This document shows, piece by piece, positions 1 to 8,131 of a stretch of DNA of 34,244 bases. A model generated the notes under the pieces. The model did no database searches. It was not told the DNA's origin and was given only the letters and a program-made list of their open reading frames with translations. The position numbers were made by a program, and so were the translations under genes. Source of the DNA: a virus. Location: positions 1-34,244 of IMG/VR virus record IMGVR_UViG_3300009155_000018. The stretch is one strand, 5' to 3'. Position 1 is the stretch's first letter, and each line of letters begins with the position of its first letter.

Positions 1-106
1 CCACCAATTGCACCTGAACCAGTATACACAGCACCTGAACCAGTATACACAGCACCTGAACCAGTATACACAGCACCTGAACCAGTATACACAGCACCTG
101 AACCAG
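1..106. repeat. Terminal direct repeat (circular contig overlap), copy 1
   Basis: Bases 1-106 are identical to 34139-34244: a 22-nt lead-in beginning CCACCAATTGCACC, then four 21-nt units. Both copies are in the same codon phase of one long reading frame. Overlapping them closes the contig into a circle of about 34.1 kb without breaking the frame. Because the overlap lies wholly in tandem repeats, it could also reflect assembly collapse, so the true repeat number is uncertain. A physical terminal repeat is less likely because it lies inside a gene. Confidence 0.85.
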
Positions 107-1848
107 TATACACAGCACCTGAACCAGTATACACAGCACCTGAACCAGTGGCACCCATTAGTGAAGTGCCACAAGCACCGGCTAATATTACATCAACTGG
201 TATCAGTGACAGTGCTCCTGGCACCATATACAACGGTCCCAATGGACCAGAAGTTGTGTTGGATTCAGGCAAAACAGTCAATTTAGAAGAATTACAAACA
301 GCAGTAAATTCAGGTCAGCCCATTAGCATTGATGGACAAATGACCACTGGTGGATCAGTCACAGTAGAACCTGCACCACCTGAATTTAACAATATGGAAA
401 CGCCATATCGTGTTGAAATGTCAGGATCCGCAGGCACAGCAGAATCACCTGCTTCGGCCATCAAAGAGTTTATGACTCCTGGCACAGATTTGGCCACCAT
501 AGAACAAATTGATACCGGTGCGGCCACTTGGAATCCTGCGGCCAATGCTTGGGAAGTGGTCAAATCAGTTGTGCCTGAAATTGCGGGCGAGTTGCCTGAA
601 GTTGTGATTACCGCTACTAGAGAATTAGGACTAACCGCATCTCAAATTGCGGCCCTGGGCGGTGTTGCGGCTGCCACTGTGGCTGTGGCTGCTATGGGTT
701 CAGGCGGTGCGGCTGCGGCAGCCAATACAACATTAGCGGCTCCAACAGCTCCGGTTCAACCACAGCCACCAGTAACACAGCCACCAGTAACACAGCCATC
801 ACCTGTTGTGGAACCACCAACACCAGTGGAACCACCGGCAACACAACCACCTGTTGTGGAACCAGTTCCACCTGTTGTTTCACCCACTACTACACCACCT
901 GTAGCACAACCACCAGTTACTACACCTCCTGTAGTTGAACCAGTGCCACCTGTAGCACAACCACCAGTTACTACACCTCCTGTGGTTGAACCAGTGCCAC
1001 CAGGTCCTACACCAGTAGAACCACCTGTTACTACACCACCAGTTACTACACCTCCTGTAGTTGAACCAGTGCCACCTGTAGCACAACCACCTGTAGTTGA
1101 ACCAGTGCCACCTGTAGCACAACCACCTGTAGCACAACCACCAGTTACTACACCTCCTGTGGTTGAACCACCATTGACTCCTCCTGTGGAACAAGTTATT
1201 CCGCCAAGTCAACCAATTCCCGAAGTAGTTGTGCCAGACGCACCTGTGCCACCTCCTGCAGATGGATTGCCACCTGTTGAAGATGCAGTGCCAACACCAA
1301 ATCCCAATTATACCAATCCACCTACACCCACCTTGCCTGAAGCCATTGTTGACTATGGCAAAGCTGTGGTAGAAGGCATGAGTGCCAGTGACTTGGCCAA
1401 AATTGCCGCTGGTTGGATTTTGATCAATGGAGTTTTGACTCCACCTAAGCCTACTACTCCGCCCCGAAGAGAGTATGGACCAATACCGCCCACTGATTGG
1501 GGCAGTGCGGCCACCTTGGTCAATCCCGGACAAAATCCTGGCTGGTTTGCTGGTGGATTTCCAACACCAGCCTATCAGACAACCAATCCTTATCAGGCAC
1601 AGTTTTACTGGGGTCAGCAGCCGTATGTGGGACCCAACCAACCCAGAGAAACCTACAATCAAATACCGGCCGCAGCCGGCACACAAGGATTTGGTTTACA
1701 AGCTGGACCAAGTCAATATGATATAAATCAACTGTTGGCACAAATCAATTCAACACCACTGGATCCTAATTTTGTAGGCTACAGTCAATATCCAACACAG
1801 GGCTATGTGCCACCAGGACCAGTGGCGCCCACAGGCTTTAAGCCTTAA
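1..1848 (+). CDS. Giant repeat-rich virion/ejection protein, C-terminal part (continues from 31337..34244)
   Basis: The frame is open from base 1, so this is the 3' part of the gene that starts at 31337. Joined through the terminal overlap, the product is about 1549 residues. Visible in order are the PEPVYTA heptad repeats, a non-repetitive stretch, a hydrophobic Ala/Gly-rich segment (bases about 640-740, a possible membrane-inserting helix), a long Pro-rich region built from PPVTTPPVVEPVPP-type units (751-1185), and a Pro/Gly/Tyr/Gln-rich tail. It sits directly before the putative ejection proteins, one with a transglycosylase domain. That position, its size and its low-complexity composition suggest a protein carried in the virion and delivered at infection. 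No family is recognised. A separate initiation at the ATG at 148 is possible in principle, but the frame is open upstream with the same repeats. Confidence 0.8.
   Translation, partial: PPIAPEPVYTAPEPVYTAPEPVYTAPEPVYTAPEPVYTAPEPVYTAPEPVAPISEVPQAPANITSTGISDSAPGTIYNGPNGPEVVLDSGKTVNLEELQTAVNSGQPISIDGQMTTGGSVTVEPAPPEFNNMETPYRVEMSGSAGTAESPASAIKEFMTPGTDLATIEQIDTGAATWNPAANAWEVVKSVVPEIAGELPEVVITATRELGLTASQIAALGGVAAATVAVAAMGSGGAAAAANTTLAAPTAPVQPQPPVTQPPVTQPSPVVEPPTPVEPPATQPPVVEPVPPVVSPTTTPPVAQPPVTTPPVVEPVPPVAQPPVTTPPVVEPVPPGPTPVEPPVTTPPVTTPPVVEPVPPVAQPPVVEPVPPVAQPPVAQPPVTTPPVVEPPLTPPVEQVIPPSQPIPEVVVPDAPVPPPADGLPPVEDAVPTPNPNYTNPPTPTLPEAIVDYGKAVVEGMSASDLAKIAAGWILINGVLTPPKPTTPPRREYGPIPPTDWGSAATLVNPGQNPGWFAGGFPTPAYQTTNPYQAQFYWGQQPYVGPNQPRETYNQIPAAAGTQGFGLQAGPSQYDINQLLAQINSTPLDPNFVGYSQYPTQGYVPPGPVAPTGFKP
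23..148 (+). repeat. Six tandem 21-bp units encoding the heptad VYTAPEP
   Basis: Six identical 21-bp units (TATACACAGCACCTGAACCAG) run from 23 to 148. Each encodes a Pro/Glu/Tyr heptad. The array ends at GTGGCACCC, where the protein continues with a unique sequence. The same unit is present in two four-copy blocks at the other end of the window. Perfect identity between units suggests recent slippage expansion. Confidence 0.95.
751..1185 (+). repeat. Proline-rich minisatellite inside the giant protein gene
   Basis: Imperfect repeats of short modules encode PPVTTPP, PVVEPVPP and PPVAQ in shuffled order. Several stretches are nearly identical at the DNA level, for example around 900-960, 955-1010 and 1040-1100. 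The encoded chain would be an extended polyproline-type linker. The region is liable to slippage and misassembly. Confidence 0.85.
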
Positions 1849-1873
1849 CTAACTAGGAATACTATGAACGCAA

Positions 1874-1879
1874 TAAATA
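1874..1879 (+). promoter_or_regulatory. TAAATA late-type motif before the 1905 gene
   Basis: TAAATA lies in an AT-rich gap, 25 nt before the ATG at 1905. Downstream is AGGAG at about 1893, a good ribosome site. This spacing equals that of the motif before the minus-strand gene starting at 8498 (25 nt). It belongs to the class II motif set. Promoter function is inferred. Confidence 0.45.
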
Positions 1880-1904
1880 TACAATATATTACAGGAGACA
1901 CAAC

Positions 1905-2669
1905 ATGTGTTCATTAGGAAAATCAGGCGGAGGCGGAACTGTGGTTCAAACGCCAGAAATCACTCCGGAACAACGGGCACAAATTCAAGCACAGAATGAA
2001 TTTTTTACCGGCACAATTGCTCCCACATACAAACAAGCAGTCAAAGGTGCCACAGATCTTTATAACCTAGGTGCTCCTGGTGTAACACAAGCCGCACAGA
2101 ATTTGGCCGGCACAGCAGGCAAAGCACAACAGACCCTGGGATCCACAGGTGAAAGTGCCTTACGCACAGGTATATCAGGATTAGAAAGTCTGTTCAGCAG
2201 TGATTACGAACAGAATCAAATTCGCAATGCCTTGATGCCAGCGCAACAACAATACATGCAAAACTTGGCCGCACAACAGGCACAGTTTGGTGGTGCTGGC
2301 AATTTGGGATCAGCACGTAGTGCCTTGGCACAAACAGCCCTGGCTGGACAAACACAAGCCTCACAGCAAAAGGCCGCAGCCGACATTCAAGCACAAATTG
2401 CAGCACAACGTGCAGGCGTAGGCCAAACCTTGGCAAGTTTGGGTCAAGGTGGAATTGGACAGGCATTAGGTGCAGCCGGACAAGGTGTCAGTGCCGCAAT
2501 GACTCCACAGCAATTGTATAATCAATATGCATCGGTGATATTTGGCACACCAGCCGGCAGTTACACTCCGGACTTCCGTGGCACACAAGGCAGCACCCAA
2601 GTCAGCAACCAATCAGGCTATCAAATGGGCCTTGGTGGTGCTTTTGGCAGTTTAGCTAAACCATTCTAA
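1905..2669 (+). CDS. Putative virion ejection/injection protein, Ala-Gln-Gly-rich
   Basis: 254 residues. It starts MCSLGKSGGGG; the Cys-Gly-rich N-terminus is followed by long Ala/Gln-rich predicted helices (residues about 20-190). The C-terminal stretch includes YASVIFGTPAGSYTPDF, which I recall from uncharacterised virion-associated proteins of uncultured podoviruses. AGGAG before the ATG supports the start. It lies between the giant repeat protein and the transglycosylase-bearing protein, the place where podoviruses encode proteins ejected with the DNA (compare P22 gp7/gp20/gp16 or T7 gp14-16). No catalytic motif is visible. A virion protein is likely; the ejection role is inferred from composition and position. 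Confidence 0.7.
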   Translation: MCSLGKSGGGGTVVQTPEITPEQRAQIQAQNEFFTGTIAPTYKQAVKGATDLYNLGAPGVTQAAQNLAGTAGKAQQTLGSTGESALRTGISGLESLFSSDYEQNQIRNALMPAQQQYMQNLAAQQAQFGGAGNLGSARSALAQTALAGQTQASQQKAAADIQAQIAAQRAGVGQTLASLGQGGIGQALGAAGQGVSAAMTPQQLYNQYASVIFGTPAGSYTPDFRGTQGSTQVSNQSGYQMGLGGAFGSLAKPF

Positions 2670-2680
2670 GGTAAACAAAT

Positions 2681-5443
2681 ATGGCAATAGATGCAATGGG
2701 CAATTACACCGTGGCGGATGATACTGCAATAATAGATGCGGCCACCGCGGAAGAAGAACTGCGTCGTCGACGTGAAGAAGAACTACGTCGACAACAACAA
2801 GAAGCGGCTCGTAATCAACCAGTAACCCAAAAAATAACTTACAATCCAGATGGCACTCAAAAGATGACCATCACTGGAACTCCACAGGCCTTGAGTGCAG
2901 GTCAACCCAACACACCCACTGTGAGTGGTCCAGTCCGACCAGACGATATTTACAATCGTATGATTCAAGCAGAATCAGGTGGGCGCCAATTCAACGCACA
3001 AGGTGGTGTGCTGACCAGTCCAAAGGGTGCCATGGGTGTAGGCCAAGTCATGCCCAGCACAGCCATGCAACCTGGCTATGGTGTCAAGAACATATTTGAC
3101 ATGGCTACTGAACGCGGCATACCAGTGGCCACACGTGATGAAGCCACAGCTCGACAACTGTTGGGTATCGAAGGATTAAATCGTGATTTTGGTCAAGCCT
3201 ACTTCAATGGTATGCAAAATCGATTTGGTGCAGGCAATCCAGCCGCTGTTGCAGCCTACAATGCCGGACCAGGTCGTGTGGGTCAAAACGTGCAGGCCAA
3301 TGCGGGTCAGATGAATGTGGCACAATTGCCACAAGAAACACAAGGCTATTTGCCAAAAGTATTTGGGCCAGCTGTGCCACAAACAACCACAGCTCCTTGG
3401 GCAGCCGATTTGTCCGCAGCTCAAGGCAATCCAGACCGATTAACGGCCATTGTAAATGGATCGTATCCTGACAATGTAAAAGCCACAGCACAAGCACAAT
3501 TGACCGAATTACAACGTCAACCCGCACCTGCACCCGCACCTGCACCCGCAGCGCAAGGTTCTGTGCAAATTGATGATCAGGGCAATAGACTTGTTACCAC
3601 ACCCACTGGTGAAACATTTGCTGTGGGTCCCGACAACCGCCCCTTGCCTGCACGTGGTGTGGCAGTGGAACAAATGGGTGCGTTTGGACAAGACTTTGTT
3701 AAAAACCAAAAAAATCCACAAGCTCTATTGGCCATTGCCGATGACAACTCAGGCAAATATACAGCATTTGAACGCAAATTAGCCAAGGATCAAGTTTACG
3801 AAACTGTTCGAAATCAACGAGTAAATGAACAGGCACAGGAACTAATTACCAAGGCTAAAGATTCAGGTGATGGTCGCGCACTGGCTAAAATTCTACAAGA
3901 TCGCAGTGAAGGCGTAACTGCTGGCCGTGTTGCTCAGGCATTCTTGTTCAACTTGATTGGTTTTCAATCTGGTGCCAGAGATGTTGTGAACAAAATGGGC
4001 ATCAATGACACTTATGAAACTACCACAGACAAAGATGGCAATGCTGTTGTGATTAGAAAAGCCCCAGATGGCCTGCCAAAGTCTGGTATAACTGCTGATG
4101 GTAAGGAAATTCCAACTGACCAATTAATTCAGTATTTGGGTGGAACAGGCAAAGATTTTGATATTGTAGGTGGCACGTTTGTAAATGATAAAACTGGAGA
4201 GGTTGGAACAGTATATCGTAGCAAAACCAATCCCAACCAACAATTTGTTCAAACTGATACTGGACGCAAACCTCTCACAGGATTTAGGCCACAGACTAGT
4301 TCTGGCACAGCATCTGATCAACGAAACAAATTAATACAAGACATGAACATCAAGTTGCAAGGCAAAACGGCTGAGCAGCAAATGACTATCCAACAAGATT
4401 ACAACAAGTTGTTGGTTGGTCAAGGTCTTGCACCATTGCAACCCAATGATACTCCATTGGTTGCTCCGCAGATTGGTGGTGGTCAACCAGCAGCCGTGCC
4501 AGCAACCGGTGGTCAACCAGCAGCCGCGCCAGCAACCGGTGGTCAACCAGCAACAGGCGGTGCAGTTGCTCCAACTCCTTTAACAGCGCCAGCAGCGCCA
4601 GCAGCGGTGCCTGCACAACGGCCAACAGCAACAGCACTTGCTGCCGGTGCAGAAGCAGCCAAAACACCAGTGCTGGTTCGTAGAGAAGATGAACAAGCAT
4701 ATGTCAAGTTCAAGAACGATGATATTTTGCCCAAAGCAGATGCTGGCAATCGATTGGCTGGCATTCGCAGAGATCAAATTTCTGGCCCAGATGGTGTGCT
4801 GAACAATCCAGAGATTGCTGGTTTGTTGTCCGGCACCGGCAGTCAGGCTCGCGAATTCCAAAACATATTCCGAGATATTGTGGGTGGTAGTTTTGACAAG
4901 GTTGATGATATGAGTGCTCGTATCAAACAGTCCGGTCTGGATGACCGCATGAAACAAGTGTTGCAGATTCAACTACAACGCCAGCGTGAAGTTACTCCGC
5001 TGTTGATTCGTGAAGTTGCTCCTGTAGGCGCCATCACTGACTTTGAGCAGCGTATGGCCAAAGAAGCCGGCATTGATGTGTTGCGTCAGGGCCTGTATGC
5101 TTCGCTGACCAATCTCACACGCAGCCAGTTCCAAAGCGACATGGCCGCATACAAGTCTGTGTTTGCTGAACGCAATCCAGAACTACGCACACGAGCAGAA
5201 TTTGATCGTGCATGGAACGCTGAAAAGAGCCGATTGGATGCTTCATATCGTAAAGTATACGAAGATCGTGCAAAATATTTGGGTCAATACAATCGCGATG
5301 GTCGAAACAACAATGCTACAATTGTAGCGTTTAGAGATCACTACCCAGTGCCGACATTTGATCAAAGCACAGGACAGTTTGTTTTTGGTGGCTATAGTCG
5401 CAACGCAGAGCGTCCACCATTGAGTTCATTTGAAAGACGATAA
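2681..5443 (+). CDS. Large virion protein with N-terminal lytic transglycosylase (SLT) domain
   Basis: 920 residues. After a charged Arg/Glu-rich stretch (about 24-45), residues 86-230 form a goose-type lytic transglycosylase domain: the catalytic Glu in QAESGG (E98), then GAMGVGQVMP (116-125) and AAYNAGPGRV (191-200), all hallmark positions of the SLT family. The rest is long, helical and Ala/Gln-rich. It has a Pro/Ala/Gly linker (about 595-660) with three copies of a GGQPA-containing repeat. In podoviruses such proteins (T7 gp16 type) are internal core proteins that cut peptidoglycan locally during DNA entry. The ATG at 2681 follows the previous stop by 11 nt. No separate endolysin is recognised in the window, so a second role in lysis cannot be excluded. 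Confidence 0.88.
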   Translation: MAIDAMGNYTVADDTAIIDAATAEEELRRRREEELRRQQQEAARNQPVTQKITYNPDGTQKMTITGTPQALSAGQPNTPTVSGPVRPDDIYNRMIQAESGGRQFNAQGGVLTSPKGAMGVGQVMPSTAMQPGYGVKNIFDMATERGIPVATRDEATARQLLGIEGLNRDFGQAYFNGMQNRFGAGNPAAVAAYNAGPGRVGQNVQANAGQMNVAQLPQETQGYLPKVFGPAVPQTTTAPWAADLSAAQGNPDRLTAIVNGSYPDNVKATAQAQLTELQRQPAPAPAPAPAAQGSVQIDDQGNRLVTTPTGETFAVGPDNRPLPARGVAVEQMGAFGQDFVKNQKNPQALLAIADDNSGKYTAFERKLAKDQVYETVRNQRVNEQAQELITKAKDSGDGRALAKILQDRSEGVTAGRVAQAFLFNLIGFQSGARDVVNKMGINDTYETTTDKDGNAVVIRKAPDGLPKSGITADGKEIPTDQLIQYLGGTGKDFDIVGGTFVNDKTGEVGTVYRSKTNPNQQFVQTDTGRKPLTGFRPQTSSGTASDQRNKLIQDMNIKLQGKTAEQQMTIQQDYNKLLVGQGLAPLQPNDTPLVAPQIGGGQPAAVPATGGQPAAAPATGGQPATGGAVAPTPLTAPAAPAAVPAQRPTATALAAGAEAAKTPVLVRREDEQAYVKFKNDDILPKADAGNRLAGIRRDQISGPDGVLNNPEIAGLLSGTGSQAREFQNIFRDIVGGSFDKVDDMSARIKQSGLDDRMKQVLQIQLQRQREVTPLLIREVAPVGAITDFEQRMAKEAGIDVLRQGLYASLTNLTRSQFQSDMAAYKSVFAERNPELRTRAEFDRAWNAEKSRLDASYRKVYEDRAKYLGQYNRDGRNNNATIVAFRDHYPVPTFDQSTGQFVFGGYSRNAERPPLSSFERR

Positions 5444-5444
5444 T

Positions 5445-6206
5445 ATGGCCATTGATAGAGAAAAAGCACGAGCGGCAGGTTATACAGACGAAGAAATTGA
5501 TGCCTACGAAGCACAACAGGCACCGACACCGGGTCCTGTTGGTGCGGCACCTCCTCCTCCTCCTCCGCCCAGTGCTGATCAAGGCCAGGCCAGCAGCACA
5601 TCATTGGGTGAGATGGCCACCACCGCTGGGTTGGCGGTTGCACCTTATGCTGGTGGAGCAGCATTGGCAGGAGCAGGCTTATACGGAGCCAGTATGGCCA
5701 AACAAGGTTTCAACGCCATGAAAGCCGCATCCGAAGCAAGAACAGCACAGGCCAATGCACAAATGGCACAGGCACAAGGATTGCAACAAAGATTTGATCA
5801 ACGCTTGGCCGCCCAGGCTGCTCGTGCCGCTCCTGCACCTGCCGCATCACCAATACTGGATGCTCGCGGTCAACCCATGCGACCTGCCATGGGTCCAGTA
5901 GCACCTGCCGCTCCTGCCGCAATGCCACCTGCTGCTCCTGCACAGGCACCCAGTGTCTTGCAACGTGGCGCAGAAATTGCTCAACGTATGCGTGAAATTG
6001 CCGCAAGCAAAGTGGCACCGGTTGCTGAAGCTGTGGCACCATATGCCCGAGCAGCAGGTGGCATTGCCGCAATGGCCATGCCGGGCAATGTGGGACAAAA
6101 TTATCCGTTTCCACAAAAAGGACCCATGCGCGGTCAGGAAATCAATCCAGCAACTGGTCGTCCTTGGACACCAGCAGAATTACAACAGTATAACCAGGCC
6201 TATTAA
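5445..6206 (+). CDS. Ala/Pro-rich putative virion protein
   Basis: 253 residues from the ATG at 5445, one base after the preceding stop. A TTG 15 nt upstream overlaps the previous gene and is less likely. The N-terminus (IDREKARAAGYTDEEIDAYEA) resembles a short helical docking segment. It is followed by a Pro run (residues about 37-45), a Gly/Ala hydrophobic segment (about 60-85) that could enter a membrane, an Ala/Gln-rich helix and a Pro/Ala-rich half. Composition matches the two genes upstream, suggesting a third virion or ejection component. No family is recognised. Confidence 0.7.
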   Translation: MAIDREKARAAGYTDEEIDAYEAQQAPTPGPVGAAPPPPPPPSADQGQASSTSLGEMATTAGLAVAPYAGGAALAGAGLYGASMAKQGFNAMKAASEARTAQANAQMAQAQGLQQRFDQRLAAQAARAAPAPAASPILDARGQPMRPAMGPVAPAAPAAMPPAAPAQAPSVLQRGAEIAQRMREIAASKVAPVAEAVAPYARAAGGIAAMAMPGNVGQNYPFPQKGPMRGQEINPATGRPWTPAELQQYNQAY

Positions 6207-6208
6207 AC

Positions 6209-6640
6209 ATGACCACTGTAGAATCACTAACACAACTGTTTCGAGACAACTTTGTGGCCTACTTTCGTAGCCATGCAGCACATGCCAATGTGACTGGACG
6301 CAACTTTCGCAGTGACCACAAGTTGCTACAAGGCATATATGAACGCAGACAAGAGCAGATTGACCGCATAGGCGAAATCTTACGCAGCATGGGTGAATAC
6401 ATGCCGTGTGACATATTCGAAGTGGTCACTGAAAGCCGTATGCCCACCACAGCCATAGAAGGCACAGCAGATGAATTGCTGGCACAGGTGCAGACCGATT
6501 TGGAAATGCTGTTGGATGATTTTAAGCAACTGATTGAAACAGCCACAGACGAAGGGCTGGAAGAAATCAGCAACTACGCACAAGACCAAGCACTAGACAT
6601 AGAAAAGAGCTTGTGGATGTTGCGAGTGACCTTGGAGTGA
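6209..6640 (+). CDS. Dps-like ferritin-fold protein
   Basis: 143 residues, all predicted helix. The N-terminal half matches the Dps (ferritin-like) pattern: H25 in AHANVTGRNF, H37 in SDHKLL, D52 and E56 in QIDRIGE. Spacings of 12, 15 and 4 residues equal those between the E. coli Dps ferroxidase ligands H51, H63, D78 and E82. The E. coli D67 position is Gln here (Q41), and the Trp after the first His is Ala. Dps proteins oxidise and store iron as dodecamers and protect DNA. Related short Dps-like proteins occur in other uncultured phages. It begins two bases after the preceding stop, within the virion/ejection run, so it is probably made late and could be packaged. Iron chemistry is inferred from residues only. 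Confidence 0.8.
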   Translation: MTTVESLTQLFRDNFVAYFRSHAAHANVTGRNFRSDHKLLQGIYERRQEQIDRIGEILRSMGEYMPCDIFEVVTESRMPTTAIEGTADELLAQVQTDLEMLLDDFKQLIETATDEGLEEISNYAQDQALDIEKSLWMLRVTLE

Positions 6641-6642
6641 TC

Positions 6643-6909
6643 ATGAAGGAACTCTCTGTGATTGAAAATCTTGCGGCTGAAAAGACCAACCTAGAGTTGC
6701 ACGTGGATCTATGTGCCGAACGCTACGGTCAACTGATCAGAAAGTTTGACGAAGTGGATGATCGTTTGGATCAACTGACCGTGATGGTCAGTGACATCAA
6801 ACAGTCAGTAGAAAACATTACAACCACAACCCAGGCCACCTATCTCAAGTGGGCAGGCTTTATTATTGTGACCTTGTTGGGCCTGGTCATACATTTTGTG
6901 GTTAAATAA
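6643..6909 (+). CDS. Small coiled-coil protein with C-terminal membrane segment (XhlA/holin-accessory-like)
   Basis: 88 residues from the ATG at 6643, two bases after the previous stop. An upstream GTG at 6613 would overlap the Dps-like gene by 28 bases. Residues 1-65 are charged and heptad-like. Residues about 70-87 form one hydrophobic helix ending in a short cytoplasm-like VVK tail. A soluble coiled coil followed by one C-terminal membrane span is the plan of haemolysin XhlA-type holin partners and of some spanin or ejection proteins. It closes the plus-strand virion run, a common place for lysis genes. A lysis role is plausible but not shown. Confidence 0.6.
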   Translation: MKELSVIENLAAEKTNLELHVDLCAERYGQLIRKFDEVDDRLDQLTVMVSDIKQSVENITTTTQATYLKWAGFIIVTLLGLVIHFVVK

Positions 6910-6916
6910 ATCAGTT

Positions 6917-6959
6917 AAGCCTGCTGGACCCTATCAAGAACTGGATGATTTTCAGGCTT
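6917..6959. other. Weak inverted repeat between convergent genes
   Basis: AAGCCTG (6917-6923) and CAGGCTT (6953-6959) can pair as a 7-bp stem around a 29-nt loop, followed by TTTCTAA. It sits between the end of the plus-strand run (6909) and the end of the minus-strand GNAT-like gene (7005). It may act as a weak terminator for the plus strand, but the long loop and short T run make this uncertain. Confidence 0.3.
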
Positions 6960-7004
6960 TCTAATCCAGGCATCAACGAATTGGCATGCGTAGCTTGTGT
7001 CGGG

Positions 7005-7700
7005 TCACTTTTTATAACTTGCCAGCGTGGGTTCTGAACCCATAGCCACAATCTGCGGTTCGGGTGTGGTCTGATAATATTCACCTGCTGTGGGTGGTGC
7101 ATACGTGCCGTGTGCTACCACTGTGTGCGGATCAACTGGAATGTCCACAGCAAAAGTTGCAGTGCTGAGTCGCTTGTAGGCACTGCTGCCTTTGATGGTA
7201 TAACCTGCTTGTTCGTGCAGGCGCAAAAACGCATCATGTTTGGCACGTATGGTGGCCGACACAATGATTTTGATACCACAAGCCGCGGCCCAAACTTCCC
7301 ACATGCGGATCTGCTGTGCCAACAAGAACAGCTTTTTTCTATTGCTGATGTGCGGAGCCACTTGACTCATTCTAATCACAATACATTCTTCAGTGGACCA
7401 AGGCACATACTGACCGCGTTCGGCCCAGGTGTAAGCAATGATCTCACCGGTGTCCACATCAGCGGCCAGGCTAAACAATTCTTTTTTGGGATTGTAAAAC
7501 TGATTCACAATGCTGAGCAACATGTTACGACCCAGTTCAATTAGATCAATGGTGTAGATGTCATCTACTTCGTGTCCAATCTGTTCAAAGCTGAGTCGAA
7601 CCAAAGCATCCACATCTGATCCAGCAGCCGGACGCCAACGCCATGAGTCTGCTGTGGTATGACTATACTGTTCTAAATCTGAATTTTTAACCTGTTTCAT
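7005..7700 (-). CDS. GNAT-like acetyltransferase (tentative)
   Basis: 231 residues, read leftward from the ATG at 7700. An AGGAG ribosome site lies 8-12 nt upstream, and ATG and TGA overlap by four bases with the gene before it. The middle resembles a GNAT fold: an N-terminal WRPA..SDVDALVRL segment, then a strand-turn-strand around DTGEIIAYTWA (about 83-93), a basic region NRKKLFLLAQQIRMWE (about 120-135) and a C-terminal HDAFLRLHEQAGYTIKG block (155-171) typical of the last GNAT strand-helix pair. The canonical acetyl-CoA loop (Q/RxxGxG/A) is not clear. The substrate is unknown. It is the last gene of a four-gene leftward cluster. Confidence 0.6.
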   Translation of the reverse strand: MKQVKNSDLEQYSHTTADSWRWRPAAGSDVDALVRLSFEQIGHEVDDIYTIDLIELGRNMLLSIVNQFYNPKKELFSLAADVDTGEIIAYTWAERGQYVPWSTEECIVIRMSQVAPHISNRKKLFLLAQQIRMWEVWAAACGIKIIVSATIRAKHDAFLRLHEQAGYTIKGSSAYKRLSTATFAVDIPVDPHTVVAHGTYAPPTAGEYYQTTPEPQIVAMGSEPTLASYKK

Positions 7701-8131
7701 TCTGTGTCTCCTGAACTGGATTGAGGGCGATTTCGTCGACGCTTTTGTGCTGTGCTGGACCAACCTTGGGCTCGAGCCAGACCCTGCAGGCGGGCATGTG
7801 CTTCTCTGGTGATGATGGCCACATTGTCTGCTGTCCAGGGCAGACTCCAGTCCAAGCGACTCATGCAATAAGTGCCCCGTTCACGACCACGATTAGCCCA
7901 TTGTCCCGAATCGGTCCAGATCTGTTTCCATGTGTCAAAGTCAATGGTCCAACCTTCTTCACGCCACTGTGCTTGATTGCGCTGTTGTAGCCAAGTCAAA
8001 TACTGTCGATGTTCCACAGGATCAGGTCCTGTTTTCCACAGTTGAGGTCTGGGTCCGGCAGTGTGTGGTCTGGGCACGCCGTAGCAACTGAGTCGCCGAC
8101 CCCGGTTGCTGTTGTGATTAGGTCCGGGCAT
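7697..8131 (-). CDS. Small basic protein with an HNH-like C-terminal motif
   Basis: 144 residues from the ATG at 8131. AGGAGGT 6-7 nt upstream decides this start over a longer upstream frame. The segment CMSRLDWSLPWTADNVAIIT (about residues 106-125) resembles the end of HNH endonuclease domains, where a pattern like DR-D-(N/G)-xY-xPxN(V/C)-xxxT is typical. The upstream Cys/His and catalytic His residues of an active HNH site are not evident. The N-terminus is rich in Arg, Pro and Gly; the C-terminus is Arg-rich. It may be a DNA- or RNA-binding relative of HNH proteins. ATGA coupling to the next gene suggests co-translation. Confidence 0.55.
   Translation of the reverse strand: MPGPNHNSNRGRRLSCYGVPRPHTAGPRPQLWKTGPDPVEHRQYLTWLQQRNQAQWREEGWTIDFDTWKQIWTDSGQWANRGRERGTYCMSRLDWSLPWTADNVAIITREAHARLQGLARAQGWSSTAQKRRRNRPQSSSGDTE

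Noticed and set aside
23-148. CRISPR-like array of 21-bp repeats
   Set aside because: The units are contiguous without spacers, are coding and in frame, and end in unique protein sequence.
880-1686. A 268-codon open frame on the minus strand opposite the Pro-rich region
   Set aside because: It is an antisense shadow of Pro-rich repeats: the product is a monotonous Trp/Arg/Cys/His-rich string, with no ribosome site.
6903-6908. A TAAATA copy at the end of the 6643 gene
   Set aside because: It encodes the Lys-stop of that gene, and no plus-strand gene follows (convergent neighbour), so it is probably chance.
7110-7544. A 144-codon plus-strand frame opposite the GNAT-like gene
   Set aside because: The minus-strand frame has a strong ribosome site, ATGA coupling and a recognisable fold pattern; the plus frame has none of these.
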